Assembly: GCA_937951875.1 (NCBI GenBank)
Contig: CALGAN010000024.1
Coordinates: forward strand, 81,592-145,591
Origin: an uncultured Alkalilimnicola sp.
GTDB taxonomy: Bacteria; Pseudomonadota; Gammaproteobacteria; Nitrococcales; AK92
Length of the DNA: 64,000 bases
Reading direction: 5' to 3'
Positions 36,436-45,047 of the stretch are shown here, one piece after another (positions within the stretch are counted from its first letter, which is position 1; each line of letters begins with the position of its first letter). Made by a program: the position numbers and the translations under genes. A model generated the notes under the pieces. That model worked only from the letters and a program-made list of their open reading frames with translations, ran no database searches and was not told where the DNA came from.

Positions 36436-37806
36436 ATGCAACTGGATGTTGTAATACTCGCTGCAGGGCAAGGCACGCGCATGCGCTCCGATCTGCCGAA
36501 GGTGCTGCACCGGCTCGGCGGTCGCCCTATGCTGACGCATGTCGTGGCTGCCGCCCGCGCCTTGGAACCCGCGCGGATCGTGGTCGTATACGGTCACGGC
36601 GGCGAGCGGGTGCGCGAAGCGGTTGCCGATCCGACCTTGCGCTGGGCTTTGCAAGATCAGCAGCTTGGCACCGGCCACGCGGTCAGCCGCGCGCTGCCGG
36701 AGCTTTCGGGGGATGGCCTGGTGCTGGTGCTGTACGGCGATGTGCCCCTGGTGCGGCCGCAGACGCTGCAGTCCCTGGTCGACGCCGCGCGCACCGGCGG
36801 TCTGGCGCTGCTGACCGTGGAGCTGGACGATCCCAGCGGCTATGGCCGCATCATCCGCGATGCCGAAGGGCGGGTGCTGCGCATCGTCGAGCACAAGGAC
36901 GCCGACGAGGCGCAGCGGCGGGTGCGCGAGATCAATACCGGCCTGCTGGCCGCTCCGGCGGGCAAGCTGCGCCAATGGCTGGCGCAGCTGAGCAACGACA
37001 ACGCCCAGGGTGAGTATTACCTGACCGACGTGGTAGCCATGGCGGTGGCCGACAGTACGCCGGTGACGGCGGTGCGCGCGGCCGATCCGATCGAGGTGCA
37101 GGGAGTGAACGATCGGGCCCAGCTCGCCGAACTGGAACGGGCGCTGCAGCGCCGCCAGGCGGACGCGCTGATGCGCCAAGGCTTGACCCTGGCCGATCCG
37201 TCCCGCTTCGATTTGCGCGGCGAGCTTCGCTTCGGTCGCGACTGCTTCATCGACGTCAACGTGGTGCTGTCCGGCACCGTGCAGCTCGGCGATCGGGTCG
37301 AGATCGGCCCGAACTGCGTGATCCGCGACGCGGTGATCGAGGACGGCGCCCGCATCGAGGCGAACAGCGTGATCGAGGAGGCGCGCATCGGCGCCGGCGC
37401 CCAGGTCGGTCCGTTCGCCCGTCTGCGTCCCGGCAGCGAGCTGCAGGCGAGGACCAAGGTCGGCAATTTCGTCGAAGTAAAGAAAGCGTTGCTGCGCGAA
37501 GGCGCCAAGGTCAATCACCTGAGCTACATCGGCGACGCCGACGTCGGTCGCGACGTCAACGTCGGTGCTGGCACCATCACCTGCAACTACGATGGCGTCA
37601 ACAAGCACCGGACCATCATCGGCGACCGTGCTTTCATCGGCTCCGGCACCAACCTGGTGGCGCCGGTGCAGGTCGGGCCGGGTGCTACGATCGGCGCCGG
37701 TTCGACCATTACCCGCGATGCGCCGGCCGAGCAGCTGACGCTCACCCGCCCGCCGCAGAGGACGATCGCGGGCTGGCGGCGGCCGGAGAAGAAGCGCCAG
37801 GACTAA
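36436..37806 (+). CDS. glmU: Bifunctional UDP-N-acetylglucosamine pyrophosphorylase / glucosamine-1-phosphate acetyltransferase
   Basis: This 456-residue protein is identical in length to E. coli GlmU. The N-terminal uridyltransferase has VVILAAGQGTRMRSDLPKVLH; the C-terminal left-handed beta-helix begins near residue 250 with hexapeptide repeats and the acetyltransferase segment VGNFVEVKKALLREGAKVNHLSYIGDADVG..GAGTITCNYDGVNKH. It makes UDP-GlcNAc for peptidoglycan and LPS. It is followed by glmS, which supplies glucosamine-6-phosphate. Confidence 0.96.
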   Translation: MQLDVVILAAGQGTRMRSDLPKVLHRLGGRPMLTHVVAAARALEPARIVVVYGHGGERVREAVADPTLRWALQDQQLGTGHAVSRALPELSGDGLVLVLYGDVPLVRPQTLQSLVDAARTGGLALLTVELDDPSGYGRIIRDAEGRVLRIVEHKDADEAQRRVREINTGLLAAPAGKLRQWLAQLSNDNAQGEYYLTDVVAMAVADSTPVTAVRAADPIEVQGVNDRAQLAELERALQRRQADALMRQGLTLADPSRFDLRGELRFGRDCFIDVNVVLSGTVQLGDRVEIGPNCVIRDAVIEDGARIEANSVIEEARIGAGAQVGPFARLRPGSELQARTKVGNFVEVKKALLREGAKVNHLSYIGDADVGRDVNVGAGTITCNYDGVNKHRTIIGDRAFIGSGTNLVAPVQVGPGATIGAGSTITRDAPAEQLTLTRPPQRTIAGWRRPEKKRQD

Positions 37807-37811
37807 CACGG

Positions 37812-37840
37812 ACGGGCGTCGCAGCCGCGATGCCCGTTTT
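37812..37840 (+). terminator. Weak hairpin terminator between glmU and glmS
   Basis: ACGGGC at 37812-37817 pairs with GCCCGT at 37832-37837, with an inner CGC/GCG helix, and is followed by TTTT. The stem is interrupted, so it may be only an attenuating terminator. The 75-base gap is too short for a glmS ribozyme. Confidence 0.5.
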
Positions 37841-37881
37841 GCATTAAGCTCTCATCCGCAACAGACTCAAGGAATAGAACC

Positions 37882-39714
37882 ATGTGCGGTATCGTTGGAG
37901 CAGCAGCAGAGCGCGACGTAACCCCCATTCTGCTCGAGGGCCTCAAGCGCCTCGAATACCGCGGCTACGACTCCGCCGGGATCGTCGTGCTGCGCGAGGA
38001 CGGCGTCTTTCAACGGGTGCGCGCCGTCGGCAAGGTGAGCCGGCTGCGCGAGGCCATCGCCGCCGAGCCCATCGTGGGGCGCTGCGGCATCGCCCACACG
38101 CGGTGGGCGACCCACGGCGCACCGACCGACCGCAATGCCCATCCGCACATCTCGCACGAAGAAATCGCCATCGTCCATAACGGCATCATCGAGAACTACG
38201 AGCGGCTGCGCGAGCAGCAGCTGGCGCTCGGCTATAAGTTCGACTCCGAGACCGACACCGAGGTGGCCTGCCATCTGATCCACGCCTACTATCAGCGCAG
38301 CCGCGATCTGCTGGCGGCGGTGCAGGCGGCGGTGAAGGATCTCGAGGGCGCCTACGCGCTCGGCGTGGTCAGCAGCCGCGAGCCCGGCCGGCTGGTGGCG
38401 GCGCGCAAGGGCAGCCCGCTGGTGGTGGGGGTCGGCATCGGCGAGCACTTCGTCGCCTCGGACGTATTCGCCCTGTTGCCGGTGACCCAGCGCTTCATCT
38501 TCCTTGAGGAAGGCGACATCGTCGATTTGCGCCGCGACTACCTGGCGATCTACGACCGCGACGGCAACCGCGTGGAGCGTCCGATCCGCACCTCCGAGCT
38601 GGCGGCCGATGCCGCCGAGCGCGGCCAGTACCGCCACTACATGCTCAAGGAGATCCACGAGCAGCCGCGCGCCATCGCCGAAACCCTGCAGGGCCGAGTG
38701 TCGGAAGAGCGGGTGCTGGAGGCGGCGTTCGGGCCGCGCGCGGCGGAGCTGTTCAAGACCGTCGAGCGAGTGCAGATCGTCGCTTGCGGCACCAGCTATC
38801 ACGCCGGCCTGGTGGCCAAGTACTGGCTGGAAGGCTATGCCGGCGTGCCCTGCGACGTGGAGGTTGCCAGCGAATTCCGCTACCGGCCGCACGTGGTGTC
38901 CCGCAACACCTTGTTCGTGACCATCTCGCAGTCGGGCGAGACCGCCGATACCCTGGCTGCCCTGCGCGCCGCCAAGACCGAGGGCTACCTCGCCTCGCTG
39001 GCGATCTGCAACGTGCCGGAAAGCTCGCTGGTGCGCGAGTCCGACCTGACGTTGATGACCCGGGCCGGTCCAGAAATCGGTGTGGCCTCCACCAAGGCCT
39101 TCACCACGCAGCTGGCGGCGTTGATGCTGCTGACCATCGCGCTGGGGCGTCACCACAAGATCGACGCCGCCACCGAGGCCAGGCTGGTACAAGCGCTGCG
39201 CGAGGTGCCGAAGCTGATCGAGCAGACGCTGAGCTTGGAGCCGGCTATCGAGAAGCTGGCCGAGCGCTTCGTCGACAAGCAGCACACGCTGTTCCTGGGG
39301 CGGGGCATGCAGTATCCCATCGCCAAGGAAGGCGCGCTCAAGCTCAAGGAGATTTCCTACATCCACGCCGAGGCGTATCCGGCCGGTGAGCTCAAGCATG
39401 GCCCGCTGGCGTTGGTCGACGATCAGATGCCGGTGGTGGCGGTGGCGCCGCACGACGACCTGGTGGAGAAGCTCAAGTCCAACCTGCAGGAAGTCCGCGC
39501 CCGCGGCGGCATGCTGTACGTGTTCGCCGCCGCCGACATTGACCTGCGCGCCGGCGACGGCTACGAGGTGTTCAGCATGCCGACCGTGCCGGAAGTGGTG
39601 GCGCCGATCGTCTACACCGTGCCGCTGCAGCTGCTGTCCTACCACGTGGCGGTGATGAAGGGCACGGACGTCGATCAGCCGCGCAATCTCGCCAAGTCGG
39701 TGACGGTGGAATAG
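37882..39714 (+). CDS. glmS: Glutamine-fructose-6-phosphate aminotransferase (isomerizing)
   Basis: This 610-residue enzyme makes glucosamine-6-phosphate from fructose-6-phosphate and glutamine. The N-terminal glutaminase has the nucleophile Cys2 (MCGIVGAA) and RLEYRGYDSAGI, HTRWATHG; two SIS domains follow (ACGTSYHAGLVAKYWLE, SQSGETADTLAAL, ASTKAFTTQLAAL) and the C-terminal NLAKSVTVE tail is intact. It is directly downstream of glmU, as in E. coli. Confidence 0.96.
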   Translation: MCGIVGAAAERDVTPILLEGLKRLEYRGYDSAGIVVLREDGVFQRVRAVGKVSRLREAIAAEPIVGRCGIAHTRWATHGAPTDRNAHPHISHEEIAIVHNGIIENYERLREQQLALGYKFDSETDTEVACHLIHAYYQRSRDLLAAVQAAVKDLEGAYALGVVSSREPGRLVAARKGSPLVVGVGIGEHFVASDVFALLPVTQRFIFLEEGDIVDLRRDYLAIYDRDGNRVERPIRTSELAADAAERGQYRHYMLKEIHEQPRAIAETLQGRVSEERVLEAAFGPRAAELFKTVERVQIVACGTSYHAGLVAKYWLEGYAGVPCDVEVASEFRYRPHVVSRNTLFVTISQSGETADTLAALRAAKTEGYLASLAICNVPESSLVRESDLTLMTRAGPEIGVASTKAFTTQLAALMLLTIALGRHHKIDAATEARLVQALREVPKLIEQTLSLEPAIEKLAERFVDKQHTLFLGRGMQYPIAKEGALKLKEISYIHAEAYPAGELKHGPLALVDDQMPVVAVAPHDDLVEKLKSNLQEVRARGGMLYVFAAADIDLRAGDGYEVFSMPTVPEVVAPIVYTVPLQLLSYHVAVMKGTDVDQPRNLAKSVTVE

Positions 39715-39727
39715 CGCTCGTTGCGAC

Positions 39728-39754
39728 GCGGCCGCCCGTCAACCGGGCGGCCGC
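39728..39754 (+). terminator. GC-rich hairpin after glmS, no U-tract
   Basis: A perfect 11-bp GC-rich stem (39728-39738 with 39744-39754) has a 5-base loop and begins 13 bases after the glmS stop. No T-run follows, so it may protect the mRNA 3' end or act with another factor rather than as an intrinsic terminator. Confidence 0.5.
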
Positions 39755-39940
39755 ACGGAGTCCGTAACGCCTCATCGACTCGTTGTCCCGCGTGTCGCTG
39801 CGTCGGTTCGGCCTGCGTGGCGCACATCCTCCCGTCTCCCGCGTCGGGCTTGTCTCGCCGCGGCGCGACTCCCATGTCGGCTTAGGGCCCCTTGACCATC
39901 GGCGGTCGCCATACGACGAGAGACATTGGGAGTACGCTCG

Positions 39941-40573
39941 ATGCAGGTTCCCCCCGAGATAAGCTTCAATGGCCTGGACAAGTCCGAGTACAACGAGGAC
40001 TACATCCGGGAGCGCATTCGGCGCCTGGAACGCATGCACGATGCCATCATCGCGTGCCGCGTGGTGGTGGAACGGCCGCACCGCAACCGCCATACCGGCA
40101 ACCCGTTTCGCGTGCGCGTGGAGCTCACGCTGCCGCGCAAGCGCGAGCTGGTGGCCAGCAAGGAGGAGAACGCCGAGCCGAACGTGCAGCTGCGCACCGT
40201 GATCGCGCGCGCCTTCGACGCCATGGAGCGGCAGCTGCGCGCGGTGACCACCGAGCAGGCGCCGCGCACCACCTACATGGCGCCGCTGGAGCAGGATCAA
40301 CCGCACGGCATCGTCGTCCGCCTGTTCCGCAACGAAGGTTACGGTTTCATCAAGACCCTGGACGGGCGCGAGTTCTACATGCACCGCAACAGCGTGCTGC
40401 ACGATGACTTCGACGAGCTGCGGATCGGTACCGAAGTGCGTTTTACGCCAGAGCTGGGCGACAAGGGGCCGCAAGCGAGCACCGTGCAGATCATCGCCAA
40501 CCCAGGTGCCAACGCCAGTGACAATCCACCGGATTTGGCGGCGCCGCCGGAAGGCTGGGAGATACGCCCCTGA
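39941..40573 (+). CDS. HPF/RaiA-like ribosome-associated protein fused to a cold-shock domain
   Basis: This 210-residue protein has two domains. Residues 1-110 resemble the HPF/RaiA fold (GLDKSEYNEDYIRERIRRLERMHDAIIACRVVVERPHRNRHTGNPFRVRVELTLPRKRELVASKE, AFDAMERQLR), which in known members binds the ribosomal decoding region during dormancy. Residues 119-190 form a cold-shock domain with GIVVRLFRNEGYGFIKTLDGREFYMHRNSVL, an RNP1-like RNA-binding motif. ATG 39941 has GGGAG 8 bases before it. It stands alone between glmS and a convergent gene. Confidence 0.85.
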   Translation: MQVPPEISFNGLDKSEYNEDYIRERIRRLERMHDAIIACRVVVERPHRNRHTGNPFRVRVELTLPRKRELVASKEENAEPNVQLRTVIARAFDAMERQLRAVTTEQAPRTTYMAPLEQDQPHGIVVRLFRNEGYGFIKTLDGREFYMHRNSVLHDDFDELRIGTEVRFTPELGDKGPQASTVQIIANPGANASDNPPDLAAPPEGWEIRP

Positions 40574-40576
40574 TCG

Positions 40577-40598
40577 GGCTCGGCGATAGCGCCGAGCC
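40577..40598. terminator. Perfect hairpin between convergent genes
   Basis: GGCTCGGCG (40577-40585) pairs perfectly with CGCCGAGCC (40590-40598) around an ATAG loop. It lies in the 34-base gap between the HPF/CSD gene and the convergent response-regulator gene. No T-run is present on either side, so terminator activity is uncertain. Confidence 0.5.
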
Positions 40599-40607
40599 GC
40601 CGCCCGC

Positions 40608-41603
40608 TTACGCCTTGGCCGCGGTCGGCCAGGGGACGGTGAGGACGCGGCCGGACAGCTGCGCCTCGTTGAGATGGCTTTCGAGGTAATTGATGATCTC
40701 GGTCGGCGCCAGCCGGTTCGGGCCCATGGCGTCGAGCGTGCACAGCGACACCGCCGAGCCGACCGTGATGAAGCCGGCCGAGGTCTTGTAGGCGCGCAGG
40801 TTGAGCGCCTGGTGGATGCGGCGGAAGGCGTTGGGATGGCAGCGGGAGGCATCCTCCTGATGCATCAGCACGCCGAACGCCGCCGTGCCGATGCGGGTGA
40901 CGACGTCCAGCGGCCGCACCGTCTGCCGCAGCCGGTTGGCCGTGGTCTCCACGACCTCCTCGCAGACCCGCTCGCCGTAACGGCGGCGCAGTGACTCGAA
41001 ATCGTTGATCCGGATCACCGCCAGCATGCCGCCGCCGCCGCGCGCTTCCATGTGCCGCAGCAGATTGTCCAGCTGCCGCTCCAGGTAGGCGCGATTGCCC
41101 AGGCCGGTGACGACGTCGAAGCTGTTGCGTTCTTCGAGCTGGCGGTTGAGCTCCAGCAAGCGTTGGTTGGCTCTGAGCAGATCGTTCTGCAACTGGGAGA
41201 TGCGGCTGGCGGCGTTGATGCGCGCCAGCAGCTCCTTGTTGTCCGGGGACTTGCTGATGAAGTCGTCCACGCCGTGGTTGAACGCTTCGGTCAGGGAATC
41301 CAGTCCTTCCTTGGCGGTCAACAAGATGATGTAGGTGTAGTGGTTGGTCTCTTCGTCGAACTGCCGCACCCGCTTGGTGAGCGTCAGCCCGTCCATCTCC
41401 GGCATGAGCCAGTCCGCGAGCAGGATGTTCGCCCGGCGCTGACGCATCATCTCCAGCGCCTGGGGCGCGGTGTTGGCGGTGCGGATATCCAGGAAGCCGG
41501 CGCTTTTGAGTATCCGGCGAATGACTTCACAGGTGAATTTGGCATCGTCGACGACGATTACCGAAACCTGATCGGCGTTGATGGAGGAGCGAGCAGCGGA
41601 CAT
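40608..41603 (-). CDS. Response regulator with degenerate GGDEF domain
   Basis: This 331-residue protein has an N-terminal receiver domain with the acidic pair Asp19/Asp20, phosphorylatable Asp64 (LLADWLMPEMDG), Thr96 and Lys118, a coiled linker (about 135-160), and a C-terminal GGDEF-like domain. The catalytic GGDEF is replaced by GTAAF (239-243), and the metal-binding DxDxFK is RINDFE, so cyclase activity should be lost. The RxxD inhibitory-site motif (RPLD, 230-233) remains at the exact five-residue spacing, so it may bind cyclic-di-GMP as an effector. It is divergent from oxyR, and no histidine kinase gene is adjacent. Confidence 0.87.
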   Translation of the reverse strand: MSAARSSINADQVSVIVVDDAKFTCEVIRRILKSAGFLDIRTANTAPQALEMMRQRRANILLADWLMPEMDGLTLTKRVRQFDEETNHYTYIILLTAKEGLDSLTEAFNHGVDDFISKSPDNKELLARINAASRISQLQNDLLRANQRLLELNRQLEERNSFDVVTGLGNRAYLERQLDNLLRHMEARGGGGMLAVIRINDFESLRRRYGERVCEEVVETTANRLRQTVRPLDVVTRIGTAAFGVLMHQEDASRCHPNAFRRIHQALNLRAYKTSAGFITVGSAVSLCTLDAMGPNRLAPTEIINYLESHLNEAQLSGRVLTVPWPTAAKA

Positions 41604-41813
41604 CGTGTGTTGACCGTCGAATTAGGGGTGTTATCGCACCCGATGGTTTGCGGCTCTACCAGCCCGCGATACCGCAGCGGGGACAACCCCCCATCGAAAT
41701 TGGGTATTAGGTTGCCACAGCCGGCGCCTCATGAAAATCTCGTGTGCCGGCCGAGTGCTACCGTTGATCGGATATGAGAAGACTTTCGTCGTTCGGACTA
41801 TGATTGAGTCCCT

Positions 41814-42725
41814 ATGAACCTACGTGATTTGCGTTATCTGGTCGCGGTCGCCGACCTGCGCCATTTCGGCAAGGCCGCCGAGGCTTGCTATGTCAGTCAG
41901 CCGACCCTGAGCACCCAGATCAAGAAGCTGGAAGAGTTCCTCGGGGTGCAACTGATCGAGCGCAATAACAAACAGGTAATGCTCACTCCGGTCGGTGCCG
42001 AGGTGGTCGAGCGTGCCCGCCGGGTGCTGCACCAGGTCGACGACCTGATCGAGCTGTGCCGCGCCTCGCGTGACCCGCTGTCCGGCGAGATACGGCTGGG
42101 CTTCATCCCGACCATCGCGCCGTACCTGCTGCCGTATCTCGTGCCCGTGCTGCGCGAGCGGCTGCCGCGGCTCAAGCCCTATCTGTACGAGGATCAGACC
42201 GCGCGCCTGGTCGAGCGACTGCGCCGCGGTGAGGTGGACGCGGCGCTGATGGCGGTGCCGGTGGACGCCCCCGACCTGCGCTACGTCGAACTGTTCGCCG
42301 AGCCGTTCCTGCTGGCGCTGCCGGTCGATCACCCGCTCACCGCCAAGGAGCGCGTGACCCTGGACGATCTCAAGGAACACCGTTTGCTGCTCCTGGACGA
42401 AGGCCATTGTTTGCGCGACCAGGCGCTCGACATCTGCAACATGGTGGGCGTGCGCCACGAGGACGAATTCCGCGCCACCAGCCTGGAAACCCTGCGGCAG
42501 ATGGTAGCCTCGGGCGCCGGCATCACTTTCCTGCCGGAGCTGTCCGCTCACGCCAACGCCGCCAACCCCAACGCCGCCGCGATCGTGCTGCGCCGCTTCG
42601 AATCGCCGCAGCCGCGGCGGCAGATGGCGCTCTACTGGCGCAAGGGCTCGGCGCGGGAAGCGGCGGTCGAGGCCATCGGCCAGCTGATCGTCGAGCTGCC
42701 GGTGATCCGGGCGCTGCGAGTCTAG
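41814..42725 (+). CDS. oxyR: Hydrogen peroxide-responsive regulator OxyR
   Basis: This 303-residue LysR-family activator has an N-terminal winged helix-turn-helix (HFGKAAEACYVSQPTLSTQIKKLEEFLGVQLIERN). The two redox cysteines fall at Cys199 and Cys208 in LDEGHCLRDQALDIC, identical to E. coli numbering, so peroxide sensing by disulfide formation is expected. Likely targets include ahpF in this window. It is divergent from the degenerate GGDEF regulator and 88 bases upstream of uvrD. Confidence 0.95.
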   Translation: MNLRDLRYLVAVADLRHFGKAAEACYVSQPTLSTQIKKLEEFLGVQLIERNNKQVMLTPVGAEVVERARRVLHQVDDLIELCRASRDPLSGEIRLGFIPTIAPYLLPYLVPVLRERLPRLKPYLYEDQTARLVERLRRGEVDAALMAVPVDAPDLRYVELFAEPFLLALPVDHPLTAKERVTLDDLKEHRLLLLDEGHCLRDQALDICNMVGVRHEDEFRATSLETLRQMVASGAGITFLPELSAHANAANPNAAAIVLRRFESPQPRRQMALYWRKGSAREAAVEAIGQLIVELPVIRALRV

Positions 42726-42813
42726 CGCCCGCGGGTTTCCGCCAGGGCCGCGGCGGCGGAATCCGGCATTGCGGGGCGCGGTGCGTGCCGCTGCTTTGTT
42801 ACACTCCCCCGCC

Positions 42814-44967
42814 ATGGACGTATCCGACCTCATCGATCCCCTCAACGACGCCCAACGTCAGGCCGTGACCGCTGCCCTGGAGCCGACGCTGGTGCTGGCG
42901 GGCGCTGGCAGCGGCAAGACCCGGGTGCTGACCCACCGCGTGGCCTGGCTGATCCGGGTGGAGCAGGCCTCGCCGTATGCCATCCTGGCCGTCACCTTCA
43001 CCAACAAGGCGGCCGCCGAGATGCGCGGCCGCATCGAGCAGCTGCTGGGCATCAACGCCGGCGGCATGTGGATCGGCACCTTCCACGGCCTGTCGCACCG
43101 GATGCTGCGCCAGCACTGGCGCGAGGCGGGCCTGCCCCAGCATTTCCAGATCCTCGACGCCGACGATCAGCTGCGGCTGATCAAGCGGGTGATGCGCACG
43201 CTGGAGTTGGACGAGGCGCGCTGGCCGCCGCGCCAGGTCATGGGCTTCATCAACTCGCGCAAGGACGAGGGCCTGCGGCCGGAGCAGGTGGAATCGACCT
43301 ACGAGCCGTATGTCGCGCAGATGGTGCGGATCTACCGCACCTACGAGGACGCCTGCCGCCGCGCCGGCCAGGTCGATTTCGCCGAGCTGCTGCTGCGCGC
43401 CTACGAAACGCTGCGCGACAATCCCGAGCTGCTGGCCCACTACCGCCGCCGCTTTGCCCACGTGCTGGTGGACGAGTTCCAAGACACCAACACCATCCAG
43501 TACGCCTGGCTCAAGCTCCTGACCGGACCCGGCACCGACGTGTTCGTGGTGGGCGACGACGACCAGTCCATTTACGGCTGGCGCGGCGCGCGGGTGGAGA
43601 ACATCCGCCGCTTCACCGAGGACTTCAACCCGCAGGTGGTGCGCCTGGAGCAGAACTACCGCTCCACCGGCACCATCCTCAAGGCCGCCAACGCGCTGAT
43701 CGCCCACAACAGCGGCCGCATGGGCAAGAACCTGTGGACCGCCGGCGAGGAGGGTGATCCGATCGCCCTGTACGCCGCCTTCAACGAGCAGGACGAGGCT
43801 CGCTGGGTGGTTGAGCAGATCGCCCGCGGGCTGGAGGAGGGCTACGCCCGCGCCGACTTCGCCATCCTCTATCGCTCCAATGCCCAATCACGCGCCTTCG
43901 AAGAGGCGCTGATCGCCCGCGGCCTGCCCTACCGGGTCTACGGCGGCCTGCGCTTCTTCGAGCGCGCCGAAATCAAGGATGCCCTGGCCTATCTGCGCCT
44001 GATCCTCAACCGCGACGACGACCCGTCCTTCGAGCGGGTGGTGAACGTGCCGCCGCGCGGCATCGGCGAACGTACCCTCGACGCGGTGCGCGCGCAGGCC
44101 CGCGCCGAGGGCGGCAGCCTCTGGCAGGCCGCCGCCCGGCTGGTCGCCGCCCGACAGCTGCCGGCCCGCGCCGCCAACGCCTTGCGCGCCTTCCTCGGGC
44201 TGATCGACGAGCTGGCGGCCAAGGTGCAGGACCTGGCCATACACGAGCAGATCGAGATCGTCACCCAGGACGCCGGCCTGCGCGACTACTACCTCAAGGA
44301 CAACGCCGACAAGGGCCAGACCAAGCTGGAGAACCTGGACGAGCTGGTCACCGCCGCCCGCACCTTCCAGCAGGAGTTCCAGCCCGAGGAGGGCATGGAC
44401 ATCCTCACCGCCTTCCTCTCGCACGCGGCGCTGGAGGCTGGCGAGGGCCAGGCCGACGCCTGGGAGGATTCGGTGCAGCTGATGACCCTGCACTCGGCCA
44501 AGGGCCTGGAGTATCCGGTGGTGTTCATGGTCGGCATGGAGGAGGGGCTGTTCCCCCACCGCATGTCCGCCGAGGAACCGGGCCGGCTGGAGGAGGAGCG
44601 GCGGCTGTGCTACGTGGGCATCACCCGCGCCCGCCGGCGCCTGTGCATGACCTATGCGGAGCGCCGCCGGCTGCACGGCGTGGATACGTACTCCACGCCC
44701 TCGCGCTTCATCCACGAGGTGCCGCCGGAGCTGTTCGCCGAGGTGCGGGCGCGGGTCAGCGTCACCCGCTCGCTGACCGCGCATCGGTTGCTGCCCAAGG
44801 AGGAAGGCGCGTTCCGGCTGGGGCAGCGGGTGCGGCATGCCAAGTTCGGCGAGGGCATCGTGCTCAAGTACGAAGGCTCCGGCGCGAACGCCCGCATCCA
44901 GGTGAACTTCAACGACGTCGGCGCCAAGTGGTTGGTGGCCGCCTACGCCAATCTGCAGACGCTGTAG
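42814..44967 (+). CDS. uvrD: DNA helicase II UvrD
   Basis: This 717-residue superfamily 1A helicase is close to the 720 residues of E. coli UvrD. Motifs present are LNDAQRQAV (Q), GAGSGKTRVLTHR (I), FTNKAAAEMRGRI (Ia), VDEFQDTN (II), VGDDDQSIYGWRGA (III), LEQNYRST (IV), VQLMTLHSAKGLEYPVVFMVGMEEGLFPH (V) and EEERRLCYVGITRARRRL (VI). It unwinds DNA in mismatch and nucleotide excision repair. ATG 42814 gives the standard MDVSDLIDPLNDAQRQAV opening. Confidence 0.95.
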   Translation: MDVSDLIDPLNDAQRQAVTAALEPTLVLAGAGSGKTRVLTHRVAWLIRVEQASPYAILAVTFTNKAAAEMRGRIEQLLGINAGGMWIGTFHGLSHRMLRQHWREAGLPQHFQILDADDQLRLIKRVMRTLELDEARWPPRQVMGFINSRKDEGLRPEQVESTYEPYVAQMVRIYRTYEDACRRAGQVDFAELLLRAYETLRDNPELLAHYRRRFAHVLVDEFQDTNTIQYAWLKLLTGPGTDVFVVGDDDQSIYGWRGARVENIRRFTEDFNPQVVRLEQNYRSTGTILKAANALIAHNSGRMGKNLWTAGEEGDPIALYAAFNEQDEARWVVEQIARGLEEGYARADFAILYRSNAQSRAFEEALIARGLPYRVYGGLRFFERAEIKDALAYLRLILNRDDDPSFERVVNVPPRGIGERTLDAVRAQARAEGGSLWQAAARLVAARQLPARAANALRAFLGLIDELAAKVQDLAIHEQIEIVTQDAGLRDYYLKDNADKGQTKLENLDELVTAARTFQQEFQPEEGMDILTAFLSHAALEAGEGQADAWEDSVQLMTLHSAKGLEYPVVFMVGMEEGLFPHRMSAEEPGRLEEERRLCYVGITRARRRLCMTYAERRRLHGVDTYSTPSRFIHEVPPELFAEVRARVSVTRSLTAHRLLPKEEGAFRLGQRVRHAKFGEGIVLKYEGSGANARIQVNFNDVGAKWLVAAYANLQTL

Positions 44968-45047
44968 CCGCCCCGTCGCCGACGGCGTAGGCTCTCGGCG
45001 CGGGCGTCGGCGGCGCTCGACGCGCGGACCAGACAAGGAGCGGAGTC

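Noticed and set aside
37807..37881. glmS ribozyme or riboswitch
   Set aside because: The 75-base gap is too short and contains only a weak hairpin; such ribozymes are found mainly in Gram-positive bacteria.
41771..41808. OxyR autoregulatory site just upstream of oxyR
   Set aside because: ATAT-N7-CTTT has the spacing of one half, but the second half (CGGA-N7-TGAG) does not match the motif.
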